Of a stretch of DNA of 6,130 nucleotides, positions 1 to 6,075 are shown piece by piece (position 1 is the stretch's first letter; every line of letters starts with the position of its first letter). The translations under genes and the position numbers were made by a program. The DNA comes from Candidatus Falkowbacteria bacterium RIFCSPLOWO2_02_FULL_45_15. GTDB lineage: Bacteria; Patescibacteriota; Patescibacteriia; Patescibacteriales; XYC2-FULL-47-12. The notes beneath the pieces are model-generated. The model saw only the letters and a list, made by a program, of their open reading frames with translations, ran no database searches and was not told where the DNA came from. Where the stretch lies: the NCBI GenBank assembly GCA_001777995.1, contig MFFV01000015.1, forward strand, positions 1 through 6,130, written 5' to 3'.

Positions 1-24
1 AATCAACAAATCAGCTACCAATAG

Positions 25-69
25 CACAAATTCTATTCGTAATATTCGTAGCGAATTTATAAATTTGTG
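25..69. repeat. Inverted repeat in the polA leader
   Basis: Arms CACAAATT (25-32) and AATTTGTG (62-69) are exact reverse complements. Inside them ATTCG (35-39) can pair with CGAAT (52-56), and the heptamer ATTCGTA occurs twice (35-41 and 44-50). The element fills most of the leader before polA. A TATAAA at 58-63 could serve as a -10 box, but the only -35 candidate (about 36-41) is poor, so I do not call a promoter. There is no T-run to suggest a terminator. The role is unknown; it is probably a dispersed genomic repeat. Bases 1-24 show nothing recognisable. Confidence 0.55.
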
Positions 70-97
70 GGGTAGTAAAGTTATTAAAATTATTAAA

Positions 98-2935
98 ATG
101 TCCCAACCCAAACAAAAACTCTTAATCATTGACGGCAACGCGCTGATTCACCGCAGTTTTCACGCCTTGCCGACGACCATGCGCACTAAGCGCGGCGAGA
201 TAACGAACGCCGTTTATGGCTTTACGCTCGTGCTATTAAAAGCGCTGAAAGAGTTTAAACCGGAATATGTGGCGCTGACGCTGGATAAAAAAGGCCCGAC
301 CTTTCGGCATCAGGAGTACAAAGAATATAAAGCGACTCGGGTGAAAGCGCCGGACGAATTATACGAACAAATTCCGCGCGTTAAAGAAGTGGCGGCCGCT
401 TTTAATATCCCGATTTTTGAGCAGCAGGGCTATGAAGCCGATGACTTAATCGGAACGATTGCGCGTCAGCCGGGAAAAAACGTTGAAAGTATTATCGTAA
501 CCGGCGATATGGATACTTTGCAGTTAGTCAACGACCGCACGAAAGTTTACACCATGAGCCACGGCCTTTCCGACAGCCTGCTTTATGACGCTAAACAAGT
601 TGAACAGCGCTTCAACGGTTTAAAGCCCGAGCAAATGGTTGATTATAAAGCCCTGCGCGGCGATCCGTCCGACAACATCCCCGGCGTGCCGGGCATCGGC
701 GAAAAAGGGGCGATTGATTTATTGCGCGAATTTACAACACTGGAGAATCTTTATGACCACATAACACGCGACACAAAACAGGTAACCCGGATAAAACCAA
801 GGACACTGGAGCTCCTTAAAGAACATAAACAAGAAGCGTTTTTAAGTAAAAAATTGGCGACCATCGTCTGCGATGTGCCGCTGGATTTTAATTTAGCGCG
901 CGCGCGGACGCGCGACTTTGACACTAACGAAGTAGTGCGCGTTTTTAATGAGCTGGAATTCCGCTCGCTTTTGCCCAAACTGCAGGAATTAAACAAAAAA
1001 CTGCAACCGACTAACAAAACGGCGGATGAGGAGCAGAATAAATTTGCCTACGTGCGGCAGCATTTCAACTATCAGCTGATTGACACGGCAATAAAGTTTA
1101 AAAAATTCTTGGCGGAATTAAAGTGGCAGGATGAGTTTGCGTTTGACACGGAAACGGCAAACTTTAATCCGCTGGAGGCGAAACTTTTAGGCGTCAGCTT
1201 TTCCTGGGCAGAAAAACAGGCGTATTACGTCCAAGTCAAAAGTCAAAAGTCAAAAGTCAAAAAGCAGGAAAGTTTATTTGCCGGTAACGCGGAAACGCGC
1301 CCGGGCGCGTCTGCCAAAGCGGGAGTAGACATTGATTTAATTATTAAAGAATTAAACCCGATTTTTGGAAACGGCAAAATAAAAAAAATCGGGCATAACA
1401 TCAAATTTGACGCGGAAGCTTTGGAAAGCAACGGCCTGCCCGTTGCCGGCATTGATTTTGACACAATGGTAGCTTCTTACCTGTTAAATCCGGGCACGCG
1501 CCAGCACAATTTGGACGCCGTCACCTTTAATTATTTAAACTACCAAAAAATTTCTAAAGACGACCTGCTCGGCAGCGGACGCAATAAAATCAGTTTTTCC
1601 CAAGCGCCCGCCGAACGGCTCGCCCTATATTCTTGCGAGGACGCGGACTTTACTTTCCGGCTGTATAAAAAACTCGCGCCCGAACTTAAAAAGCAAAAAT
1701 TAGACGAACTCTTCCGCGACATTGAAATGCCGCTCGTTCGCGTTCTGGCGGAAATGGAAAAAACCGGCATCAAACTGGATATTGCCTACTTGGCTGAATT
1801 GGAAAAAAATTTCTCTAAAGAACTGCGAGAGCTGGAACGAAAAATTCAAGCGCTGGCCGGCAAAACTTTTAACGTTAATTCCCCGCAACAGTTGCAGGAA
1901 ATTTTATTTGTCAAACTAAACATTCCGACGCACTTGATAAAACGCACCAAAACGGGATATTCCACCGGCGCGGATGAATTATCTAAACTTAAAGGCCAGC
2001 ATGAAATTATTGACTTAATCGTGCGCTACCGCGAACTCGCCAAACTGCAAAATACCTACATTGAAGCGCTGCCCAAACTGGCGGACAAAGCCGGCCGCGT
2101 GCACACCAGTTTTAACCAAACGATTACCGCGACCGGCCGCTTGTCTTCGTCAGAACCAAACTTACAAAATATCCCCGCGCGCACGGACGAAGGCAAAAAA
2201 ATCCGCCGCGCTTTTATCGCCCGCCGCGGTTACAAATTAATTTCGGCTGACTATTCCCAAATTGAACTGCGCCTCGCGGCGGCGATGGCGAGTGACTCTA
2301 AAATGATCGCGGCGTTTAAGCGCGGCGAAGATATTCATACCGCAACCGCGGCGGCAATTAACGAAGTGCCGCTTACGCAAGTTACCCCCGCGATGCGCCG
2401 CGAAGCCAAAGCGATTAATTTCGGCATCATCTACGGCCAAGGCGCTTTTGGTTTGTCGCAGACGGCGGACATTCCGCAATATAAAGCCAAAGAATTCATT
2501 GATAAATATTTTAAAACTTATACCGGCGTTAAAAAAATGATTGATAAATTCGTTAAAGACGCGGCAATCACCGGCCGCGCCGAAACGCTCTTTGGCCGCA
2601 TCCGCCAAATCCCCGAAATCAACTCCTCAACCTTGCAAATCCGCAAAGCCGCCGAGCGCACGGCGATTAATACGCCGCTCCAGGGCACGGCCGCGGACAT
2701 TATGAAAATCGCGATGATTAACGTGCATAACGCCCTTGCTAAGTTCGGAGAAGATGCTAAAGTATTACTTCAAGTGCACGATGAATTGGTGATTGAAGTT
2801 AAAAACGATTTGATTAAAAAAGTCGCTGACATCGTTAAAGAGGATATGGACAATGTGATAAAGTTAAAAGTGCCGATTATCGCCGAGGTAGAAGTCGGCA
2901 ATAATTGGGAAGAAATGGAAGAGGTAAAAAGTTAA
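98..2935 (+). CDS. polA: DNA polymerase I (5'-nuclease, 3'-5' exonuclease, polymerase)
   Basis: Family A DNA polymerase of 945 residues (E. coli PolA: 928), which fills gaps, removes RNA primers and acts in repair. Domains in order: 5' nuclease (about 1-290) with LIIDGNALIHRSFHAL near residue 8, GYEADDLIG at 111 and GDPSDNIPGVPGIG at 188; 3'-5' exonuclease (about 320-530) with D350-T-E352, GHNIKFD at 432 and Y511-x3-D515, so proofreading residues look intact, unlike in Taq-type enzymes; polymerase with TATGRLSSSEPNLQNIP, motif A DYSQIELR at 718, motif B RREAKAINFGIIYG at 767 and motif C QVHDE at 892. Motif B has Phe775 where E. coli has Phe762, which predicts discrimination against dideoxynucleotides. 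The frame stays open back to a TTG at 65, but that lies in a repeat, so I chose ATG 98. No clear ribosome binding site precedes it. Residues about 380-409 are an unusual repeat-derived insertion in the exonuclease domain. The stop falls in an AAAAGTT repeat tract. Confidence 0.97.
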   Translation: MSQPKQKLLIIDGNALIHRSFHALPTTMRTKRGEITNAVYGFTLVLLKALKEFKPEYVALTLDKKGPTFRHQEYKEYKATRVKAPDELYEQIPRVKEVAAAFNIPIFEQQGYEADDLIGTIARQPGKNVESIIVTGDMDTLQLVNDRTKVYTMSHGLSDSLLYDAKQVEQRFNGLKPEQMVDYKALRGDPSDNIPGVPGIGEKGAIDLLREFTTLENLYDHITRDTKQVTRIKPRTLELLKEHKQEAFLSKKLATIVCDVPLDFNLARARTRDFDTNEVVRVFNELEFRSLLPKLQELNKKLQPTNKTADEEQNKFAYVRQHFNYQLIDTAIKFKKFLAELKWQDEFAFDTETANFNPLEAKLLGVSFSWAEKQAYYVQVKSQKSKVKKQESLFAGNAETRPGASAKAGVDIDLIIKELNPIFGNGKIKKIGHNIKFDAEALESNGLPVAGIDFDTMVASYLLNPGTRQHNLDAVTFNYLNYQKISKDDLLGSGRNKISFSQAPAERLALYSCEDADFTFRLYKKLAPELKKQKLDELFRDIEMPLVRVLAEMEKTGIKLDIAYLAELEKNFSKELRELERKIQALAGKTFNVNSPQQLQEILFVKLNIPTHLIKRTKTGYSTGADELSKLKGQHEIIDLIVRYRELAKLQNTYIEALPKLADKAGRVHTSFNQTITATGRLSSSEPNLQNIPARTDEGKKIRRAFIARRGYKLISADYSQIELRLAAAMASDSKMIAAFKRGEDIHTATAAAINEVPLTQVTPAMRREAKAINFGIIYGQGAFGLSQTADIPQYKAKEFIDKYFKTYTGVKKMIDKFVKDAAITGRAETLFGRIRQIPEINSSTLQIRKAAERTAINTPLQGTAADIMKIAMINVHNALAKFGEDAKVLLQVHDELVIEVKNDLIKKVADIVKEDMDNVIKLKVPIIAEVEVGNNWEEMEEVKS
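1233..1262 (+). repeat. Tandem heptamer AAAAGTC inside polA
   Basis: A partial unit AAGTC (1233-1237) is followed by three exact AAAAGTC units (1238-1258) and a trailing A-run. Three 7-base units make 21 bases, so the array is read as whole codons and gives a Lys/Ser/Gln/Val-rich peptide (SQKSKVK). It follows the family-typical strand AYYVQV of the exonuclease domain. A related AAAAGTT doublet lies at the end of the gene (2927-2940). Confidence 0.85.
1295..1310. repeat. 16-bp perfect palindrome inside polA
   Basis: ACGCGCCCGGGCGCGT is its own reverse complement. It encodes part of ETRPGAS within the inserted segment following the heptamer array. The flanking peptide is Ala/Gly-rich and unlike a conserved part of the exonuclease domain. 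Together with 1233-1262 it suggests one or two repeat elements were inserted here without breaking the frame. Confidence 0.7.
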
Positions 2936-2947
2936 AAGTTATAAAGT
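2936..2947 (+). repeat. Left copy of a 12-base inverted repeat flanking the methyltransferase
   Basis: AAGTTATAAAGT immediately follows the polA stop. Its exact reverse complement is at 3772-3783, ending directly before the nuclease start codon. It contains TATAAA (2940-2945), placed so that transcription from a -10 there would begin about two bases before the methyltransferase ATG. That is compatible with a leaderless transcript but is not proof. No Shine-Dalgarno sequence is visible in this spacer. Confidence 0.5.
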
Positions 2948-2953
2948 AAAAAA

Positions 2954-3772
2954 ATGAATATAAAAAAAATAAAAAAATTTAATGGCAAAACAGATATTGC
3001 AAACAGCATAATTGTTGGTGACTGTTTTGTGGAAATGAAAAAAATCAAAGATGAAATTTTTGATATGGTGTTTGCTGATCCACCATATAACATGCAACTA
3101 CAAAATGAGTTATACCGGCCAAACAAAACTAAAGTCGATGCAGTTGATGACGCATGGGATCAATTTGACAGTTTTGATGCCTATGACAAATTCACAAAAA
3201 AATGGTTAATGGAAGTAAAAAGATTAATGAAAAAAAATGCTACAATATGGGTTATCGGATCCTATCATAATATTTTCAGAGTCGGTAATATAATGCAAGA
3301 TTTGGGTTTCTGGATACTAAATGATGTGCACTGGATAAAATCAAATCCTATGCCAAATTTTAAAGGCGTTCGATTTACTAACGCAACTGAAACTTTAATT
3401 TGGGCCGTGAAAGATAAGAAGGTCAAAAATTATACTTTTAATTATGAGGAGATGAAAAAATATAACAGAAACAAACAAATGAGAAATGACTGGTACTTTG
3501 GCATTTGTAACGGCAGTGAAAGATTGAGAGACAATAATGGCCAAAAAATTCATTCCACACAAAAACCCTTGCCATTATTAGAAAGAGTTATTTTGGCGTC
3601 AACAAAGGAAAGTGATTTAGTGTTTGATCCATTTGCTGGCACCTGTACCACCGCTGTGGCTGCTTATAGACATCAAAGAAAATTCACAATGATTGAAAAA
3701 GAGGAATTTTATATTGATTGGGCATTAAAAAGATTTAATAAAAATTTTCAAACCCCATTATTTAAAAACTAA
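2954..3772 (+). CDS. CcrM/HinfI-type adenine-N6 DNA methyltransferase, C-terminally short
   Basis: Beta-class DNA methyltransferase of 272 residues that should transfer a methyl group from S-adenosylmethionine to adenine N6. The catalytic motif IV is DPPY at residues 42-45 (in VFADPPYNMQLQ). The S-adenosylmethionine motif comes late, DPFAGTCTT at 225-233, which is the beta order. From memory, stretches such as KVDAVDDAWDQFDSF, IWVIGSYHNIFRVG, DLGFWILND, SNPMPNFKG and HSTQKP closely match Caulobacter CcrM and M.HinfI, both GANTC methylases, so GANTC is the likely target. Those enzymes have about 360 residues; this one ends soon after the catalytic core and lacks their C-terminal domain. No remnant follows, since the nuclease starts 11 bases later. 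The usual FxGxG reads F-A-G-T-C. The adjacent nuclease argues for restriction-modification rather than a cell-cycle role. The gene is far more A/T-rich than polA and murD, suggesting acquisition by transfer. Start ATG 2954 lies 18 bases after polA, without a clear ribosome binding site. Confidence 0.93.
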   Translation: MNIKKIKKFNGKTDIANSIIVGDCFVEMKKIKDEIFDMVFADPPYNMQLQNELYRPNKTKVDAVDDAWDQFDSFDAYDKFTKKWLMEVKRLMKKNATIWVIGSYHNIFRVGNIMQDLGFWILNDVHWIKSNPMPNFKGVRFTNATETLIWAVKDKKVKNYTFNYEEMKKYNRNKQMRNDWYFGICNGSERLRDNNGQKIHSTQKPLPLLERVILASTKESDLVFDPFAGTCTTAVAAYRHQRKFTMIEKEEFYIDWALKRFNKNFQTPLFKN

Positions 3773-3783
3773 CTTTATAACTT
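3772..3783 (-). repeat. Right copy of the 12-base inverted repeat flanking the methyltransferase
   Basis: ACTTTATAACTT is the exact reverse complement of 2936-2947. It overlaps the last base of the methyltransferase stop codon and forms the whole spacer up to the nuclease ATG, leaving no room for a Shine-Dalgarno sequence. A shorter match, TTATAACTTT, recurs at 5995-6004 after murD. Confidence 0.5.
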
Positions 3784-4590
3784 ATGAGTGATCAAAAAAT
3801 TAAGGCGTTAATTAAAGAATCTGTGCTTAAACTTATTAATAACACAATTTCTGATAAAAAAATTAAAAAAATTGTTAGCAAACATGAAGTAAAGACGCAT
3901 TTTGTGCCTATGAAATATAGAATCTTGGGCGGTCTTTTGCAATCCCTAAATATCCAATTTGGAAATTTTATTGAAGTGTTAATACATACCATTGTCGAAA
4001 GAGAAAAAGGATTGGAAATTATAACCGCTTTATCAGGTAGGAAAAACATACCACTTTCTTTATCGGCGAAAACGGATTCTTTGATAGATCAATTTATCAC
4101 TGAACGACAAGTGAATACTGATAAGCAACTCTCTAAACAATTTGAAGCATTCTTAAGCAAGATCGTTGTCGCTCAAAAATCAAACGACAGCTCAAACATA
4201 AAAAAACATGACATTGATGTTTTATTTAAAGATAAAAAAACTAATGTGATGTATTATTTAGAAGTTAAGTATGACGATAATCACGACACCGGCAAGTTTG
4301 TGGATATAAACAGAAAATTTTTAAAAACTTATGCTGGTTTAGTAAAAACTTTAAATATCAAGGATGTAAAACAGTTAAAGCCGATTTTGTACTATTTGAA
4401 TCGTAAAATAATGAAAGGAAATATTTATGTCCCGGAAGAAACGCATATTTACCGCGGCGAAAAGTTATTTAAAGAATTCTTTGCTATTCAGTATGAAGAT
4501 TTAGACGACTGTCTAAAAAATGTAAGTGAGGATGAAGAGATAATAGCAATTTTTGACAATCTTTATAAAAAAATTAGATACGGAAAATGA
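3784..4590 (+). CDS. Putative type II restriction endonuclease (probable GANTC specificity)
   Basis: A 268-residue soluble protein without signal peptide or membrane segment, starting 11 bases after the methyltransferase. Its position and size (R.HinfI is about 260 residues) mark it as the cognate nuclease. A PD-(D/E)XK-type catalytic centre is visible: D143/D145 in KHDIDVLF, then E160-V-K162 in YYLEVKYDD, separated by a short beta turn (KDKKTN), as expected for this fold. An upstream helix with FGNFIEVLIH (60-69) supplies a conserved-looking Glu64 of the kind often found before the catalytic core. The C-terminal part has NIYVPEETHIYRGEKLF, with no function I can assign. The GANTC specificity is inferred only from the partner methylase; I cannot align it to R.HinfI here. 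Codon use is very A/T-rich like its partner, so both probably arrived together. No controller (C) protein or Vsr gene accompanies the pair, so expression timing would have to come from promoter or translation strength. Confidence 0.8.
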   Translation: MSDQKIKALIKESVLKLINNTISDKKIKKIVSKHEVKTHFVPMKYRILGGLLQSLNIQFGNFIEVLIHTIVEREKGLEIITALSGRKNIPLSLSAKTDSLIDQFITERQVNTDKQLSKQFEAFLSKIVVAQKSNDSSNIKKHDIDVLFKDKKTNVMYYLEVKYDDNHDTGKFVDINRKFLKTYAGLVKTLNIKDVKQLKPILYYLNRKIMKGNIYVPEETHIYRGEKLFKEFFAIQYEDLDDCLKNVSEDEEIIAIFDNLYKKIRYGK

Positions 4591-4611
4591 ATAATTGCAA
4601 CAAAATTTCGT

Positions 4612-4615
4612 AAGG
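4612..4615 (+). promoter_or_regulatory. Possible Shine-Dalgarno site of murD
   Basis: AAGG lies 10 bases before the murD ATG at 4626. It is the only start in this window with a plausible, though short and slightly distant, Shine-Dalgarno match. It supports ATG 4626 as the start. Confidence 0.35.
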
Positions 4616-4625
4616 CACGCATTCA

Positions 4626-5978
4626 ATGACCTTAAAATTCTTAAACGACAAAAAACTCTGCCTTTTGGGCCTGGGCATAGAAAACCAGGCCTTGCTTAAA
4701 TTTTTGTTAAAACACAAAATTAAAGCCGACATAACCGTTTGCGACGCGCGCCAAAACATAACCTCACCCGCCTTCGGCTCCCTCTCCTTAGTAAGGAGAG
4801 GGCACGGGGTGAGGTGGCGATTAGGAAAAAATTACGATAAAAATTTGGATGAATACGACATAATCTTCCGCATCGCCGGCTACCCCTTGTTTACCAAAAA
4901 TATTATTAAAGCCATGATTAAGGGGGTAGCCGTATCCAGCGCGACAAAGCTTTTTTTTGACCTTTGCCCGACGAAAAACATCGTCGGCGTTACCGGCACC
5001 AAAGGCAAAGGCACAACCGCGAGCTTAATTTATGCTATCCTTAAGGCCGCTAAAAAATGCGTTTACCCCCACGCCTCGCGAGGCGTGGGGGTGTATTTCG
5101 GCGGCAATATCGGCACGCCGATGTTTTCTTTTATGGATAAAATCAAGCCGGGCGACTGGGTAGTGCTGGAATTATCCAGTTTTCAGCTGGAAGACCTTGA
5201 TTGCTCCCCGCAGATTGCCGTATTCACCAACTTTTTTCCCGACCACTTGGCGGCCGCCGACCCGCTTAACCCTAACTACCATAAAAATGTGGTAACCTAC
5301 TGGAACGCCAAAGCCAATATTTTTTCCCATCAAAGCGCGCGCGACGTTTTAATCGCCGGAGACCCGCTGCAAGAAATGGTCGCCCTGTCCGGCGCCAAAA
5401 GCAAAGTCATTTACTTTGCCAAATCAAACCTGCCGACCAAACTCATCGGCGAACATAATAAGCGCAACATCGCCGCGGCAATACTAGCGGCGCAGGCGGC
5501 TGGCGTTAACCAAAAAATTATTGGACAAAGCGTTAAAAAATTTAAGGGCCTGGAACACCGGCTGGAATATGTAACTGCTAAAAATAACATTCGTTATTTT
5601 AATGATAGTTGCGCCACTAATCCAGACACGGCTATAACCGCTATCACTGCTTTTCGCTCCAATTCAATTATTTTAATTGCTGGCGGATCAGATAAAGGCT
5701 ATGATTTTTCAGCTTTAGCCGAAACAATAAAACAATCGGTAAAATCTTTAATACTACTGCCGGGTGAGGGCACAAAAAAAATGACTCTATCGTTAAAAAA
5801 AATAAAATACCAAAATATTTTTTTCGCCAGTAATATGGCGCGAGCGGTTGAACAGGCAAAAAAAACAGCCGCGGCTGGCGACATCGTTTTGCTTTCGCCC
5901 GCCTGCGCTTCTTTTGGCATTTTTAAAAACTATAAAGACCGCGGCTGGCAGTTTAAAAAAATGATTCTCCATAAATAA
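4626..5978 (+). CDS. murD: UDP-N-acetylmuramoylalanine--D-glutamate ligase
   Basis: Cytoplasmic Mur ligase that joins D-glutamate to UDP-MurNAc-L-Ala using ATP, the second peptide step in peptidoglycan precursor synthesis. The 450 residues (E. coli: 438) show the N-terminal Rossmann-like domain (LCLLGLGIENQALL, 11-24), the ATP P-loop VTGTKGKGTT (122-131), GGNIGTP (159-165), the MurD signature ELSSFQLEDL (182-191), FPDHL (204-208), the probable carbamylated lysine K228 in NAKANIF, HNKRNIAAA (277-285), EHRLEY (310-315) and the C-terminal domain with GGSDKGYDF (353-361) and LSPACASF (423-430), which correspond to the D-Glu site. The usual NDSKATN reads NDSCATN (326-332), with Cys329 for Lys. Two palindromic repeats are translated within it (about residues 46-64 and 147-156), making up roughly 28 residues; without them the protein would be near 422. 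It follows the restriction genes after 35 bases and matches polA, not them, in base composition. No other mur or division gene is in the window. Confidence 0.95.
   Translation: MTLKFLNDKKLCLLGLGIENQALLKFLLKHKIKADITVCDARQNITSPAFGSLSLVRRGHGVRWRLGKNYDKNLDEYDIIFRIAGYPLFTKNIIKAMIKGVAVSSATKLFFDLCPTKNIVGVTGTKGKGTTASLIYAILKAAKKCVYPHASRGVGVYFGGNIGTPMFSFMDKIKPGDWVVLELSSFQLEDLDCSPQIAVFTNFFPDHLAAADPLNPNYHKNVVTYWNAKANIFSHQSARDVLIAGDPLQEMVALSGAKSKVIYFAKSNLPTKLIGEHNKRNIAAAILAAQAAGVNQKIIGQSVKKFKGLEHRLEYVTAKNNIRYFNDSCATNPDTAITAITAFRSNSIILIAGGSDKGYDFSALAETIKQSVKSLILLPGEGTKKMTLSLKKIKYQNIFFASNMARAVEQAKKTAAAGDIVLLSPACASFGIFKNYKDRGWQFKKMILHK
4761..4815. repeat. 55-bp nested palindromic element read in frame in murD
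   Basis: Outer arms ACCTCACCC (4761-4769) and GGGTGAGGT (4807-4815) and inner arms CCCTCTCCTTA (4780-4790) and TAAGGAGAGGG (4792-4802) are exact inverted repeats, with a small GCCTTCGGC hairpin between the left arms (4770-4778). The element starts exactly at codon 46 and encodes about residues 46-64 (TSPAFGSLSLVRRGHGVRW). It falls in the variable loop after the second strand of the N-terminal domain, before DEYDIIFRIAG. Confidence 0.9.
5065..5092. repeat. 28-bp perfect palindrome read in frame in murD
   Basis: The left half ACCCCCACGCCTCG (5065-5078) is mirrored exactly by 5079-5092. It encodes the core of YPHASRGVG (residues 147-155) between the helix after the P-loop and the strand leading to GGNIGTP. 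Val-Tyr codons flank it on both sides (GTTTAC 5061-5066, GTGTAT 5091-5096), so removing 30 bases restores a normal-looking KKC-VYFGGNIGTP. There is no T-run, so it is not a terminator. Confidence 0.9.
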
Positions 5979-6028
5979 CTTTGTATGGGCTGCATTATAA
6001 CTTTCCTTTCCCTATCATTCGCGGCATT

Positions 6029-6068
6029 CCTGCCTACCCTGCCTACCGGCAGGCAGGCGGCAGGCAGG
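6029..6068. repeat. Nested G+C-rich hairpin of CCTGCC/GGCAGG units after murD
   Basis: Outer arms CCTGCCT (6029-6035) and AGGCAGG (6062-6068) and inner arms CTGCCT (6039-6044) and AGGCAG (6051-6056) are exact inverted repeats around ACCGGC. The unit CTGCCTACCGGCAGGCAG resembles a dispersed repeat I associate with Parcubacteria-like genomes. It lies 50 bases after the murD stop and could block exonucleases or the polymerase, but it lacks the T-run of an intrinsic terminator on either strand. Confidence 0.8.
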
Positions 6069-6075
6069 CGCATTT

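Noticed and set aside
65..97. Upstream TTG start giving polA 11 extra residues
   Set aside because: The TTG lies in the arm of an inverted repeat, the extra residues are low-complexity, and PolA proteins usually begin a few residues before the LLIIDGNAL motif, which fits ATG 98.
1233..1262. CRISPR-like direct repeats
   Set aside because: The units are 7 bases with no spacers and lie in a coding frame, so this is a simple tandem repeat.
2237..2608. Open frame of 123 codons on the minus strand
   Set aside because: It lies wholly opposite the polymerase motifs of polA, has no family features, and is expected from the G+C-rich codon pattern. The same holds for 751-1017 and the other antisense frames.
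5065..5092. Intrinsic terminator inside murD
   Set aside because: The stem is strong but no T-run follows, and the reading frame with conserved MurD motifs continues through it.
5249..5258. GGCGGCCGCC palindrome in murD
   Set aside because: Ten bases in G+C-rich Ala codons is easily chance, although the protein segment there (AAADPLNPN) is a little longer than usual for MurD.
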